NCBI GenBank assembly: GCA_018982785.1
Contig: JAHHEN010000002.1
Span: 129,001 to 193,000, forward strand
Source of the DNA: Enterococcus innesii
Lineage (GTDB): Bacteria; Bacillota; Bacilli; Lactobacillales; Enterococcaceae
DNA: 64,000 nt
Direction of reading: 5' to 3'
A program made the translations under genes and the position numbers. Below, piece by piece: positions 8,470-16,850 of this stretch (position 1 is the first letter of the stretch; each line of letters begins with the position of its first letter). The notes under the pieces are model-generated. The model worked only from the letters and a program-made list of their open reading frames with translations, did no database searches and was not told the DNA's origin.

Positions 8470-9786
8470 TTATCCTTCTTTAGGTAAGCGAATCTGAAAA
8501 ATAACCCCTCGTGGCTGCAAATCTTTGACCTGGATTTGTCCTTTGTGCTCTTCGACGATTTGCTTGGCGATTGCTAAGCCTAAACCATAGCCGCCGGTCT
8601 CCTTGGAGCGGGAACGATCCTCGCGGTAGAAGCGGTCAAAGATGCGAGCTTTCTCTTCATCGGAAATAGTTGGGCCAGTATTTTTGACCTCGAGCAGCCA
8701 TTGCTTGTTAGAAATCTCCGATAAGAGCGTAATTTTATCACCGCTGCTGGTATATTTTAAGGCATTATCTAGGAGAATCACGAGGACTTGATGAATTTTC
8801 TTTTGGTCAAAGCAAGCGGTCGTTTTGGCAAAATTTTCGACAATAAAATGTTTTTGATCCAATTCGGCAATTTCTTTGAAAGGTTTGACTAAGTCATCGA
8901 TAAACGGAGCTAATTCGACGGTTTCTTTCGTTAACAGCAGTTGATTGGAATCACTGCGGGCGATCGTCAGCAGGTCCGCCGTTAAACCAGTCAGCCGCCG
9001 GGTTTCCGCTAACGCTTGGGCAATGCTTTCAGATTCTTCAATGATCGTATGATTGGGCTTGGTAAACAGGCGCTCCAGACTGTTTTGAATGATCGTCAAT
9101 GGTGTGCGCAGCTCGTGAGAAGCATTTTCGACAAATTCTTGTTGTTTCTTCCACGAGGCTAAAATCGGGCGCATGTTCAAGCTGGAAAGCAAGTAGCTGA
9201 TCCCGATCGAGAGAATCCAGAAAAAAATCATCGATAAAATCAAGATGGTTTGGAAATTGTTCATGGCATTTTTGATTTGATTGGTGTTCGCTAAGACTTG
9301 GATATAGCCGACCCCGGCGTCATTGGTTGGGGCTTTAGTGGTGATTGAGCGAAACAAAAGGGTTTCTTCTTCCTCTGACAAGGACTGATCCACCACTGAA
9401 AAAGACGTGATACTGTCTAAGTGGCTCGTATCTAAAGATAGACTTGCCAATTGTGAAAAACGTCCGCCTAAGGTCTGTTTGTTTAAAATCTCGCCGTCCT
9501 CAGACCAGAGGATCAACTGGGTATTGAAGCGATTGGTCCCAGGGATCTTTGGCATGGCACTATCCGGCGGCAATACCTCTAGATTGGATTGCGAAGCGCT
9601 GATCTCTGCTTGGATCAAGCGGGTATCTTTGACTGCTTGTTCCAAAGAAATGTCGGTTTGTCGATAAGCCGATTGGTTGAATAATTGGAGGACGATGGTT
9701 CCTAAAAGTAAGAAAACCAAGGCAAAGGCACTGACATTTAGGAGAAAAGAGTGCAGTCGTTGTCTCTTAGTGCGTTCTTTGTTCAT
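8470..9786 (-). CDS. ciaH: Sensor histidine kinase, CiaH-like
   Basis: Membrane histidine kinase of 438 residues. It has one transmembrane helix near residues 14-36, an extracellular sensor region (~40-175), a second helix (~180-205), then the HisKA box ENASHELRTPLT with the phospho-accepting His. The HATPase_c domain shows DNALKYT (N box), FDRFYRED and GGYGLGLAIAK (G2). It pairs with the adjacent regulator, whose sequence closely resembles streptococcal CiaR, so I call it CiaH-like; in Enterococcus faecium the related system is known as ChtRS. The signal is unknown. Confidence 0.85.
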   Translation of the reverse strand: MNKERTKRQRLHSFLLNVSAFALVFLLLGTIVLQLFNQSAYRQTDISLEQAVKDTRLIQAEISASQSNLEVLPPDSAMPKIPGTNRFNTQLILWSEDGEILNKQTLGGRFSQLASLSLDTSHLDSITSFSVVDQSLSEEEETLLFRSITTKAPTNDAGVGYIQVLANTNQIKNAMNNFQTILILSMIFFWILSIGISYLLSSLNMRPILASWKKQQEFVENASHELRTPLTIIQNSLERLFTKPNHTIIEESESIAQALAETRRLTGLTADLLTIARSDSNQLLLTKETVELAPFIDDLVKPFKEIAELDQKHFIVENFAKTTACFDQKKIHQVLVILLDNALKYTSSGDKITLLSEISNKQWLLEVKNTGPTISDEEKARIFDRFYREDRSRSKETGGYGLGLAIAKQIVEEHKGQIQVKDLQPRGVIFQIRLPKEG

Positions 9787-9789
9787 AGA

Positions 9790-10463
9790 CTAGGCTCCTT
9801 GCATGATATAGCCGACATTTCGCAACGTGCGGATCTCTTTGTCGATTCCTGTCTGGCGCAAGTGTTTTCGCAGATTGCTCATGTAGACTTCGACGACAGT
9901 TAGGGTCGTTTCTGAATCAAATCCCCAGATGCGATCAAAAATCTGTTCCTTGGTCAAAATAATGTTTCTATTTTGTAGAAAATAAAGCAGTAGCTCAAAT
10001 TCTTTCCCTTGAATCGGTAAAAGCTCTCCTTGGTAGCTGACCTCGTTGGTGCCAAGGTTACAGAGCAATCCATTATATTCCAGTGTATTTTCATTGAACA
10101 AACCTAAGGAGCGTTTTAGTAACGCTTTGATCCGCATCAATAACTCTTCCCGATAAAAAGGCTTAGTCAAATAATCATCAGCCCCTTTTTGAAAGCCGGT
10201 TACTTTGTCTTCTAAGCCGTCTTTAGCGGTCAAAATCAGGACGGGTGTTTGGAGTCCTTTTTTCGCAATGCTGAAAGCACCTCATAGCCGTTCATCTCAG
10301 GCATCATCAAGTCAAGAATAATCAAGTCATAGATCCCCGTTTCTGCCTCGTACAAGCCTTCGCTGCCATCATATGCTTGAGTGACTTCACCGATTTCGCT
10401 GATGATTTCTTTCATATTTTCAGATAATGTTTTGTCATCTTCGATTACTAATAATTTAATCAT
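9790..10463 (-). CDS. ciaR: Response regulator, CiaR-like (OmpR family; frameshifted as read)
   Basis: Receiver plus OmpR-type winged-helix regulator. The receiver has acidic residues EDD, phospho-acceptor Asp in [10 protein letters not shown], and Lys in [13 protein letters not shown]. The DNA-binding domain includes [15 protein letters not shown] and the recognition region [13 protein letters not shown]. As read, a T6 run on the + strand (10258-10263) breaks the frame after ...LSALRKK. One extra base restores [18 protein letters not shown], the expected sequence. The two halves are otherwise intact. Wording is close to streptococcal CiaR throughout, and CiaR-type direct repeats lie upstream of two neighbouring operons. 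Confidence 0.88.
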
Positions 10464-10530
10464 GTTCCCACCTCTTTAAGGATAAGAATAGCACGAATAG
10501 CATAAAAAATGCTTAAAAAAACTGTTTTGT

Positions 10531-10563
10531 CTTAAGCTGCATTTAAGATAGCTGCCGTAAATT
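10531..10563 (+). promoter_or_regulatory. CiaR-type direct repeat and -10 before the VTC operon
   Basis: CTTAAG at 10531-10536 and TTTAAG at 10542-10547 are separated by 5 nt, followed after exactly 10 nt by TAAATT (10558-10563) as -10. The consensus known for CiaR in streptococci is TTTAAG-N5-TTTAAG, placed in the -35 position of activated promoters. There is no separate -35 box. Confidence 0.7.
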
Positions 10564-10594
10564 CAGTGCATGGATTTCAAGGGAGGAACATTTT

Positions 10595-11317
10595 ATGAAA
10601 TTAAAAAAAGTCTTTCAAAGAAAAGAGACGAAATATCTATTAACTAAGGAGCAATTTCCAGCATTTCTTGGCGAGTTGCAGCAAAAAATGGCGATCGATG
10701 AATATGGGCAACACACGATTATGTCCTTGTATTACGATACCCAGGATTACCGCTTTATTCGTCATTCGATGGACAAACCGAAATACAAAGAAAAATTTCG
10801 GGTCCGTAGCTATGGGGTACCGACAGAACAACAGTTGATTTTTTTAGAGATCAAAAAGAAAGTCAGTGGCGTGGTCTACAAACGCCGCGTTCCGATGCCC
10901 TATGCTGACTATTGCCGTTGGATGCAAACGGGGGTCTTGCCGTCAATGGAGGAAGCCCCGCAAATCGCCGCGGAGATCCACTGGTTATTTAAGAAAAACC
11001 CGGACCTACTGCCGAAAGTCTTGATTGCCTATGATCGCCTGTCGCTGTTTGTTGATGATGATAGTGAATTTCGCGTGACGTTCGATCAAAACATTCGCTT
11101 TCGCACCTGTGATCTCATGTTAGGTTCTGGCAGTGACGGTGCGCTAGTCGCACCGGAAGTCGGAGTGTTGATGGAAGTCAAAGCCCTCGGCTCTTATCCA
11201 ATATGGTTTGTGGAACTACTGAACAAATACAGTGTGCGCAAAGGCAGCTTTTCAAAGTATGCCCAAACCTATCAACGGCATTTATTCAAGAAGGAGGAAC
11301 GGTTACATGTTATCTAG
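10595..11317 (+). CDS. VTC-domain (polyphosphate polymerase-like) protein
   Basis: 240-residue cytoplasmic protein of the VTC domain family, whose yeast Vtc4 member polymerises polyphosphate from ATP inside a tunnel. The basic tunnel signatures are visible: RKETKYLL near 9-16, SLYYDT, EKFRVRSYG and LEIKKKVSGVVYKRR, with acidic metal-binding candidates such as LMEVKALGSYP near the end. In bacteria these proteins commonly sit next to DUF4956 membrane proteins, as here; the true product is not established. ATG behind GGGAGGAACATTTT. The end overlaps the next gene by 11 nt. Confidence 0.85.
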   Translation: MKLKKVFQRKETKYLLTKEQFPAFLGELQQKMAIDEYGQHTIMSLYYDTQDYRFIRHSMDKPKYKEKFRVRSYGVPTEQQLIFLEIKKKVSGVVYKRRVPMPYADYCRWMQTGVLPSMEEAPQIAAEIHWLFKKNPDLLPKVLIAYDRLSLFVDDDSEFRVTFDQNIRFRTCDLMLGSGSDGALVAPEVGVLMEVKALGSYPIWFVELLNKYSVRKGSFSKYAQTYQRHLFKKEERLHVI

Positions 11318-11984
11318 TCTATTTTCTGGCGATACGAGCACCCTTGAATGGAGTAGCTTATTGATCTGTATCGCCGCCTCATTGCTTTTAGGGTTATTAG
11401 TGGCAGCGATCCATATGATCCGCAATGTCTATACGAAAAACTTCGTCATTACCTTGGCAGTCTTACCGATTCTCGTTCAATCGGTGATCATGCTAGTCAA
11501 CGGCAATCTTGGCACAGGGGTGGCGATCTTAGGCGCTTTCAGTTTGATTCGTTTCCGCTCGGTTCCCGGGGGTTCTAGAGAGATCACCAGCGTCTTTTGG
11601 TCGATGGGGATCGGTCTGGCAACTGGGATGGGGTATGTCGGCTATGTGGTCATTTTTTCCATTATCGTGGCGCTTTTCTTGACCCTTTTATATACGGTGC
11701 CCTTTGGCGATCGACAAGCTACGAGTGAACGGGAACTGAAGGTCACGATTCCGGAAGATTTGGATTATCCGCAATTATTCGATGATCTCTTTGAAAAATA
11801 TACGCATTCTGCCAAACTGACATCGGTTCGAACGACGACGATGGGAAGCTTGTATGAATTGCGCTATCAGTTGCTGTTAAAAGACCAAGCGCAAGAAAAG
11901 CAAATCATTGATGAAGTTCGGGTTCGTAATGGCAATTTACCTGTTGTTTTAGGCAAGCTCACCGCTAACCGCGATGAGCTGTAG
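11307..11984 (+). CDS. DUF4956 membrane protein
   Basis: About 225 residues with four hydrophobic segments in the first ~145 residues and a soluble C-terminal domain. The segment GAFSLIRFRSVPGGSREI is the family signature. The frame opens upstream at 11232, but AAGGAGGAACGGTTAC places the start at ATG 11307. It overlaps the VTC gene and is followed by the lipoprotein gene after 15 nt. The conserved VTC-DUF4956 pairing suggests that the membrane protein works with the VTC enzyme, for example in export or anchoring of its product; this is inference. Confidence 0.85.
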   Translation: MLSSLFSGDTSTLEWSSLLICIAASLLLGLLVAAIHMIRNVYTKNFVITLAVLPILVQSVIMLVNGNLGTGVAILGAFSLIRFRSVPGGSREITSVFWSMGIGLATGMGYVGYVVIFSIIVALFLTLLYTVPFGDRQATSERELKVTIPEDLDYPQLFDDLFEKYTHSAKLTSVRTTTMGSLYELRYQLLLKDQAQEKQIIDEVRVRNGNLPVVLGKLTANRDEL

Positions 11985-11999
11985 AAGGAGGAACCTTTT

Positions 12000-13856
12000 A
12001 TGAAAAAACTCATTTATCCACTCTTGCTCTCATCACTGCTCTTAGGCGCTTGCGGGCAAACCGATAGTACTAGCACGAGCAGCAGTTCCAGTTCCGCAGC
12101 AGCTGTTTCTGGTTCGGCCGCAGTGACCAACGTTTCAACGACCCTTGATGATTCTGTGGACTATTACGGTAGTTACGAAGAAGAAGATGTTGATGCTTCC
12201 TACGATGAGGCAACTGCTACACAACTTGAATTGAATGGCAGCGACACGACGGCTGTTGATGGCGTTTCAGTGGAAGACCAAACCGTGACGATCACCCAAG
12301 CCGGCACCTATGTCGTCAGCGGGTCGTTAAGTAATGGGCAACTGGTTGTCAACGTCAACAAAGAAGAAAAAGTCCATCTGATCTTTGCAGGTGTCACGAT
12401 CACCAATGAAGACGGGGCGGCCGTCGTCATCGAACAAGCAGAAAAAGTCATCACGACCTTAGCCAGTGATACGACGAATACTCTGACGGATGGCAGCAGC
12501 TACACCTTGGCAGAAGGCGAGACAGAACCAGATGCTGCCTTTTATAGTAAAGAAGATTTGTCCATCAATGGCGATGGGACGCTGGTGATCACAGGAAATT
12601 ACAGCAACGGACTGCGCAGCAAAGATGATTTGGTTTTAGCAGGTGGTACGATTGAAATCACAGCGAAAAACAACGCCATCAAAGGAAAAGATTCCGTATC
12701 GATCTTGGCGGGGAACTACACACTGAACACCACTGAAGGAGATGGTATCCAAGCGAATAATACGGAAGATGCGGAAAAAGGCTACGTTGCGATCGATGGT
12801 GGTACTTTTTCGATCCAAAGTGGTCGTGACGGGATTCAAGCAGAAACAAATTTAAGCGTACAATCAGCTGATATTACGATCAAAACGGCTGATGGGGCAC
12901 AAAGTCAGTCGCTAGTGACGGATGAAAGTTACAAAGGATTGAAAGCTGGCGGTGTGATGACCATCACCAGTGGTACCTTTGCGATCGATAGTGCGGATGA
13001 TAGCTTGCATGCCAATGATACGATCAACATTGCAGGTGGTACGATCACTGCCAGCAGTGGCGATGATGGGATCCACGCCGACAATGAATTGACGATCTCC
13101 GACGGAACGATTTCTATCGAAGAATCCTATGAAGGACTAGAAGCAAGTGTAATCACGATTGCTGGTGGCACGACACACGTCGTGGCTAGCGATGACGGGA
13201 TCAATGCCGGTGGTGGCAGTGATACGGATGAAACAACGGGACAATTTGGTCAAGACAGTTTTGGTGGCGGCCCTGGCGGTGGCGATACCGCGGATGACAG
13301 TAAACAGATCACGATCACTGGTGGAACGTTGGTCATTGATGCCGAAGGGGATGGCCTGGATAGTAATGGCAATGTCACCATGAGTGATGGCGTCGTCATC
13401 GTAAATGGTCCAACGACCGGAGGTAATGGTGCTTTGGACTATAACGGCACATTTGAACTCACCGGCGGCGTCTTGTTAGCAGCAGGCACGACCGATATGG
13501 CCATGAATGTTAGCGGTGGTAGTCAACAGTCGATCGGAATCAGTTTCGATCAAACTCAATCAGCAGAGACCCTAGTGACCTTAAAGGATAGTCAAGGACA
13601 GACGATCTTGTCTTATGCACCAAGCAAAAGCTACCAACACGTGGTTCTTTCTAGCCCAGATTTGACCGATAGCAGCTATACATTGGTCAGTGGGGGAACA
13701 AATGATGCACAAGCAGTCTCCGGTTATTATGCTGGCGGAACCCTTAGTGATGGGACAGAATTAGGAACATTGTCCGTCACGGATACGATCGCTAACTTGA
13801 CCCAATCAGGTGCAACGGCGACAACCAATCAGATGGGCGGTGGTTTTGGTCGTTAG
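12000..13856 (+). CDS. Secreted beta-helix carbohydrate-binding lipoprotein (Cthe_2159-like)
   Basis: 618-residue predicted lipoprotein: signal with LLLGAC lipobox at ~12-18, then a Ser/Thr-rich linker (~20-45). The rest is dozens of short repeats of the form ITGGTxxIxAxxDGIxAxx, typical of a right-handed parallel beta-helix (Cthe_2159 family, which contains polysaccharide-binding members; such domains were once DUF4353). A Gly-rich loop (FGGGPGGGD) lies near residue 420. Third gene of the VTC-DUF4956 operon, so probably a surface protein linked to an exported polymer. ATG behind AAGGAGGAACCTTTT; a terminator follows. Confidence 0.82.
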   Translation: MKKLIYPLLLSSLLLGACGQTDSTSTSSSSSSAAAVSGSAAVTNVSTTLDDSVDYYGSYEEEDVDASYDEATATQLELNGSDTTAVDGVSVEDQTVTITQAGTYVVSGSLSNGQLVVNVNKEEKVHLIFAGVTITNEDGAAVVIEQAEKVITTLASDTTNTLTDGSSYTLAEGETEPDAAFYSKEDLSINGDGTLVITGNYSNGLRSKDDLVLAGGTIEITAKNNAIKGKDSVSILAGNYTLNTTEGDGIQANNTEDAEKGYVAIDGGTFSIQSGRDGIQAETNLSVQSADITIKTADGAQSQSLVTDESYKGLKAGGVMTITSGTFAIDSADDSLHANDTINIAGGTITASSGDDGIHADNELTISDGTISIEESYEGLEASVITIAGGTTHVVASDDGINAGGGSDTDETTGQFGQDSFGGGPGGGDTADDSKQITITGGTLVIDAEGDGLDSNGNVTMSDGVVIVNGPTTGGNGALDYNGTFELTGGVLLAAGTTDMAMNVSGGSQQSIGISFDQTQSAETLVTLKDSQGQTILSYAPSKSYQHVVLSSPDLTDSSYTLVSGGTNDAQAVSGYYAGGTLSDGTELGTLSVTDTIANLTQSGATATTNQMGGGFGR

Positions 13857-13899
13857 TTGAAGTTTCGCCAATCATCACCAAATGTTTATCCAAAAAATC

Positions 13900-13932
13900 A
13901 ACAGATCGCAGGAAGCAGCTGCGGTCTGTTTC
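13900..13932 (+). terminator. Terminator-like hairpin after the VTC operon
   Basis: AACAGATCGCAG and CTGCGGTCTGTT pair with a 7-nt loop, followed by TTTCT. The T tract is weak, so termination may be partial. Confidence 0.6.
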
Positions 13933-13957
13933 TACGATTCAAAAAATCAGGAGATGG

Positions 13958-13990
13958 TTTAAGTTCAATTTAAGCTAGGATCCTTATAGT
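13958..13990 (+). promoter_or_regulatory. Perfect CiaR-type direct repeat and -10 before the ABC exporter
   Basis: TTTAAG (13958-13963), 5 nt, TTTAAG (13969-13974), then exactly 10 nt to TATAGT (13985-13990). This matches the streptococcal CiaR consensus perfectly and repeats the geometry of the site at 10531. Confidence 0.8.
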
Positions 13991-14026
13991 CGAAAGACAA
14001 TAAATAGCTATTCAGGAGGAACAAAG

Positions 14027-15511
14027 ATGAATTTTTTGAAACGAGGTCTTCAAAGTTTATGGGCGAAAAAAGGCCGGAGCCTGTTGCTGATCGCTGTATT
14101 TTCTGCAATCTTGATTTTTGTATTAGCGGGTTTGACGATTCGCAGTGCGGCATTGGTAGCGACTGAAAATGCCCAGAAAAGTGTTGGGGCAACTGTGACG
14201 TTGCAAGCAAACCGCGAGCAGGCTTTTCAGCAAAGAAGTTCTTCTTCTGACAGCGATGACCAAAGCACCCGACCAGATCCAGGGAGTTTTCAATCGACGC
14301 CCGTAGCGATCACTGATGCCCAAGCGATCGCCGATCTAGACGGAGTCGCCTCATACAGTTTTGAAGTCAGCACCTCCGCTGATGCCGTCAGCGGGATCGA
14401 ACCGATCTCTAGCAGTGACTCCTCGACAGAGTCAGAAGCAACCGATAGCAGCGAGTCGGGGCAAATGGGCGGTATGCCAGGAGGTATGCCTGGTGGGAGT
14501 ATGAGTACAGGTGATTTCCAAATCACTGGCGTATCAACCAGTGCGGCGTATACGACTTTTTCGGAAGGAACAGCGACGATCACGGATGGGGAAGGCATTA
14601 CTTCTGAGGATGAAGGTACGAACCAAGTCCTGATCGAATCCTCACTAGCTGAAGCGAATGATTTGGCGGTCGGAGATACGTTTTCGATCACTGATGCAGA
14701 GGACAATGAAGTAGAAGTGACTATCAAAGGGATCTATGAAACGAGTGAAGTTGGCAACAGCATGAGCCAAATGTTTAACTTTCTCAACCCAGCCAACACG
14801 ATCTTTGCTTCTTATACCCTTGCCAATACGTTGAGCGGCAATGAGGACACCATTGATTCGGCAACTTATACCTTGAGTGATCCGTCTGAAATGACAGCAT
14901 TCGTGGAAGAAGCAGAAGGGTTGATCGATACAGAAACCTACAGCATCCAAACCAACGATCAAATGTATCAATCGATGCTGACACCGTTGAATAATGTCGC
15001 TAGCTTTGCAAAAAATATTATTGTCTTAGTTGCTGCTGCCGGTATCATTATTTTGACGTTGATCGTGATGATGTCGATTCGGGAACGTCGCTATGAGATT
15101 GGCGTATTGCTCTCTTTAGGTGAGTCACGGGCCAAAGTGATTCTACAATTTTTCACAGAGATTTTTGTCTGTATGGTGTTTGCTTTAGGGATTGCGGCCG
15201 CTAGCGGCAATCTTGTCGGTAATGCTGTCGGAGAGCAATTATTGGCGCAACAAACGGAGACGACGACTGACCAAGCAGCCACTGAAAACGCTGGTCCTGG
15301 AGGCGGGGAGATGCCGCAAATGGGCGGCAATCGTGGTGGTTCTTTCCCATCCTTCACCCAATCAGCAGAAGTGGAGTCCTTAGAAATCACCGTTTCCCCT
15401 CAACAAATTGGTCTATTGGCATTACTCGGTCTAGGGATCAGTTTTGGCTCGATCTTACTCTCTTCCGCGGGCATTTTGCGGTTGAATCCGAAAAAAATCT
15501 TGGTTTCTTAG
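14027..15511 (+). CDS. MacB/FtsX-like ABC transporter permease
   Basis: 494-residue permease of the MacB-PCD plus FtsX type. One transmembrane helix lies near residues 18-45, a large extracellular domain spans ~45-320, and three helices follow (~330-350, ~375-400, ~460-485). The extracellular part contains unusual low-complexity Gly/Met-rich loops (GQMGGMPGGMPGGSM and GPGGGEMPQMGGNRGG). Exporters of this class move peptides, lipids or drugs, or signal mechanically; the substrate is not visible. ATG behind CAGGAGGAACAAAG. The partner ATPase follows after 10 nt, and a CiaR-type promoter precedes it. Confidence 0.87.
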   Translation: MNFLKRGLQSLWAKKGRSLLLIAVFSAILIFVLAGLTIRSAALVATENAQKSVGATVTLQANREQAFQQRSSSSDSDDQSTRPDPGSFQSTPVAITDAQAIADLDGVASYSFEVSTSADAVSGIEPISSSDSSTESEATDSSESGQMGGMPGGMPGGSMSTGDFQITGVSTSAAYTTFSEGTATITDGEGITSEDEGTNQVLIESSLAEANDLAVGDTFSITDAEDNEVEVTIKGIYETSEVGNSMSQMFNFLNPANTIFASYTLANTLSGNEDTIDSATYTLSDPSEMTAFVEEAEGLIDTETYSIQTNDQMYQSMLTPLNNVASFAKNIIVLVAAAGIIILTLIVMMSIRERRYEIGVLLSLGESRAKVILQFFTEIFVCMVFALGIAAASGNLVGNAVGEQLLAQQTETTTDQAATENAGPGGGEMPQMGGNRGGSFPSFTQSAEVESLEITVSPQQIGLLALLGLGISFGSILLSSAGILRLNPKKILVS

Positions 15512-15521
15512 GAGGAACGAC

Positions 15522-16187
15522 ATGACATTACGAACAGAACAATTAGGCTATTGGTATCAAAGCGAAGCAGAAGCGCTGTTTCGTGGCGTTGATTTGACCT
15601 TTGAACCTGGCAAGATGTATGCGATCTTAGGTTCCAGCGGATCGGGGAAAACAACCTTCTTGTCGCTGATCACGGGCCTAGATACCCCGAAAGAAGGAAA
15701 GATCCTTTACAACGAAGAAACGTTAGCGAAAATCGGATTGCGGGAATATCGTCGCAAAGATGTTTCCATCGTGTTCCAAGCCTATAATCTACTGCCTTAT
15801 ATGTCGGCACTGGACAATGTGATCACAGCCATGGCGATCGCCAAGTCACAGCAAGCCGATAAAAAGGCCTATGCTTTAGCCAACTTAGCCAAAGTTGGCA
15901 TCACAGAAGAGCTGGCACTGAAAAAAGTGACCCAATTATCGGGTGGGCAACAGCAGCGGGTCGCTATCGTTCGCGCGTTGTGCTGTGAGCATGAGCTGAT
16001 CGTAGCCGATGAACCGACTGGAAACTTGGATGAAACGACCTCCAAAGAAATCGTTAAACTGTTTCAAGAAATTGCCCATGAGCAAAAAAAATGTATTATC
16101 TTAGTGACCCATGAACAAGAAGTAGCAAAGGCTTGCGATGTCGTTTATGAGCTGAAGGAACGAGCCTTTTCTAAAGTTGATAGGTGA
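15522..16187 (+). CDS. ABC transporter ATP-binding protein (MacB/LolD-type)
   Basis: 221-residue ATPase that powers the preceding permease. Walker A GSSGSGKTT near residues 35-43, Q loop FQAYNLLPYM, signature LSGGQQQRVAIVRAL near 139-153, Walker B LIVADEPTGNLDE and the His switch VTHE are all intact. The PTGNLD wording is typical of the MacB/LolD/FtsE branch. ATG behind TAGGAGGAACGAC. Last gene of the two-gene operon. Confidence 0.93.
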   Translation: MTLRTEQLGYWYQSEAEALFRGVDLTFEPGKMYAILGSSGSGKTTFLSLITGLDTPKEGKILYNEETLAKIGLREYRRKDVSIVFQAYNLLPYMSALDNVITAMAIAKSQQADKKAYALANLAKVGITEELALKKVTQLSGGQQQRVAIVRALCCEHELIVADEPTGNLDETTSKEIVKLFQEIAHEQKKCIILVTHEQEVAKACDVVYELKERAFSKVDR

Positions 16188-16272
16188 GCTTAACTGCTCG
16201 TTAGTGAAAGAAAGATCGTCATTCTAGTTCCCTCATTGAGCAAGACTGAAATGAAAATACCGCAAAGTCTGC

Positions 16273-16341
16273 TTGCATCTTCTAGGTGCTCCTCTTACAA
16301 TAGAAGTAATTGTAAACGAAGAAATTTGTGAGAGGAGCAAG
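16273..16341 (+). promoter_or_regulatory. Promoter with overlapping inverted repeat before yqxD-like gene
   Basis: TTGCAT (16273-16278), 17 nt, TACAAT (16296-16301) make a good sigma-A promoter. An inverted repeat has arms TGCTCCTCTTACAA (16288-16301, over the -10) and TTGTGAGAGGAGCA (16326-16339, over the ribosome binding site). The arms match at 13 of 14 positions, the exception being a G-U in RNA. Confidence 0.6.
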
Positions 16342-16344
16342 CAG

Positions 16345-16797
16345 ATGCGGCTTTTTATTGACGGCGACGGTTCGCCAGTGAAAAATGAAGTGATTGAACT
16401 GGCTCAGCAGTATCAGCTGCCGGTAGTGATCGTGACCAGTGTCGATCATTATACGACCAAAGATTATCCTGCCCACGTTCACTTTGTCTATGTCGACAAA
16501 GGCTCGGATCGCGCGGATTATGAAATCGTGAAGGAAATAGAACCCGGCGATTTTCTCGTCACCCAAGATTATGGCTTAGCCTCGTTGGTCTTGCCGAAAA
16601 AAGCGCGGGTTTTTCACCATAATGGCACAGAGTATTTGCCAGAAACGATCGATTTTTTACTCGGACAACGCTACTTAGGTGCGCAGATGCGTAAAGCAGG
16701 CAAGCGCACAAAAGGACCGAAGCCTTTTACGAAAGAGGATCGGGAAGCCTTCAAACGAATCTTTGAAAACGAATTGCGACAGACCCTTGCAAAATAA
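16345..16797 (+). CDS. YaiI/YqxD family (DUF188) protein
   Basis: 150-residue member of the YaiI/YqxD family, a PIN-like fold of unknown biochemical role. The family N-terminus MRLFIDGDGSPVKNEV and the motif GDFLVTQDYGLASLVL with conserved Asp are present. The open frame extends upstream, but GAGAGGAGC fixes the start at ATG 16345. Its ribosome binding site is one arm of the inverted repeat described just upstream. A shared terminator follows. Confidence 0.88.
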   Translation: MRLFIDGDGSPVKNEVIELAQQYQLPVVIVTSVDHYTTKDYPAHVHFVYVDKGSDRADYEIVKEIEPGDFLVTQDYGLASLVLPKKARVFHHNGTEYLPETIDFLLGQRYLGAQMRKAGKRTKGPKPFTKEDREAFKRIFENELRQTLAK

Positions 16798-16850
16798 GCA
16801 CCCTCAAGACCCAGCTTCTGCATGAAACACGGGAATTGAAGGTGCTTATT
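16793..16850. terminator. Bidirectional terminator between convergent genes
   Basis: AATAAGCACC and GGTGCTTATT pair (with partial CTCAA/TTGAA extension) around a ~30-nt loop, flanked by A-rich and T-rich sequence on both sides. It overlaps the stop codons of both genes. Confidence 0.75.
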
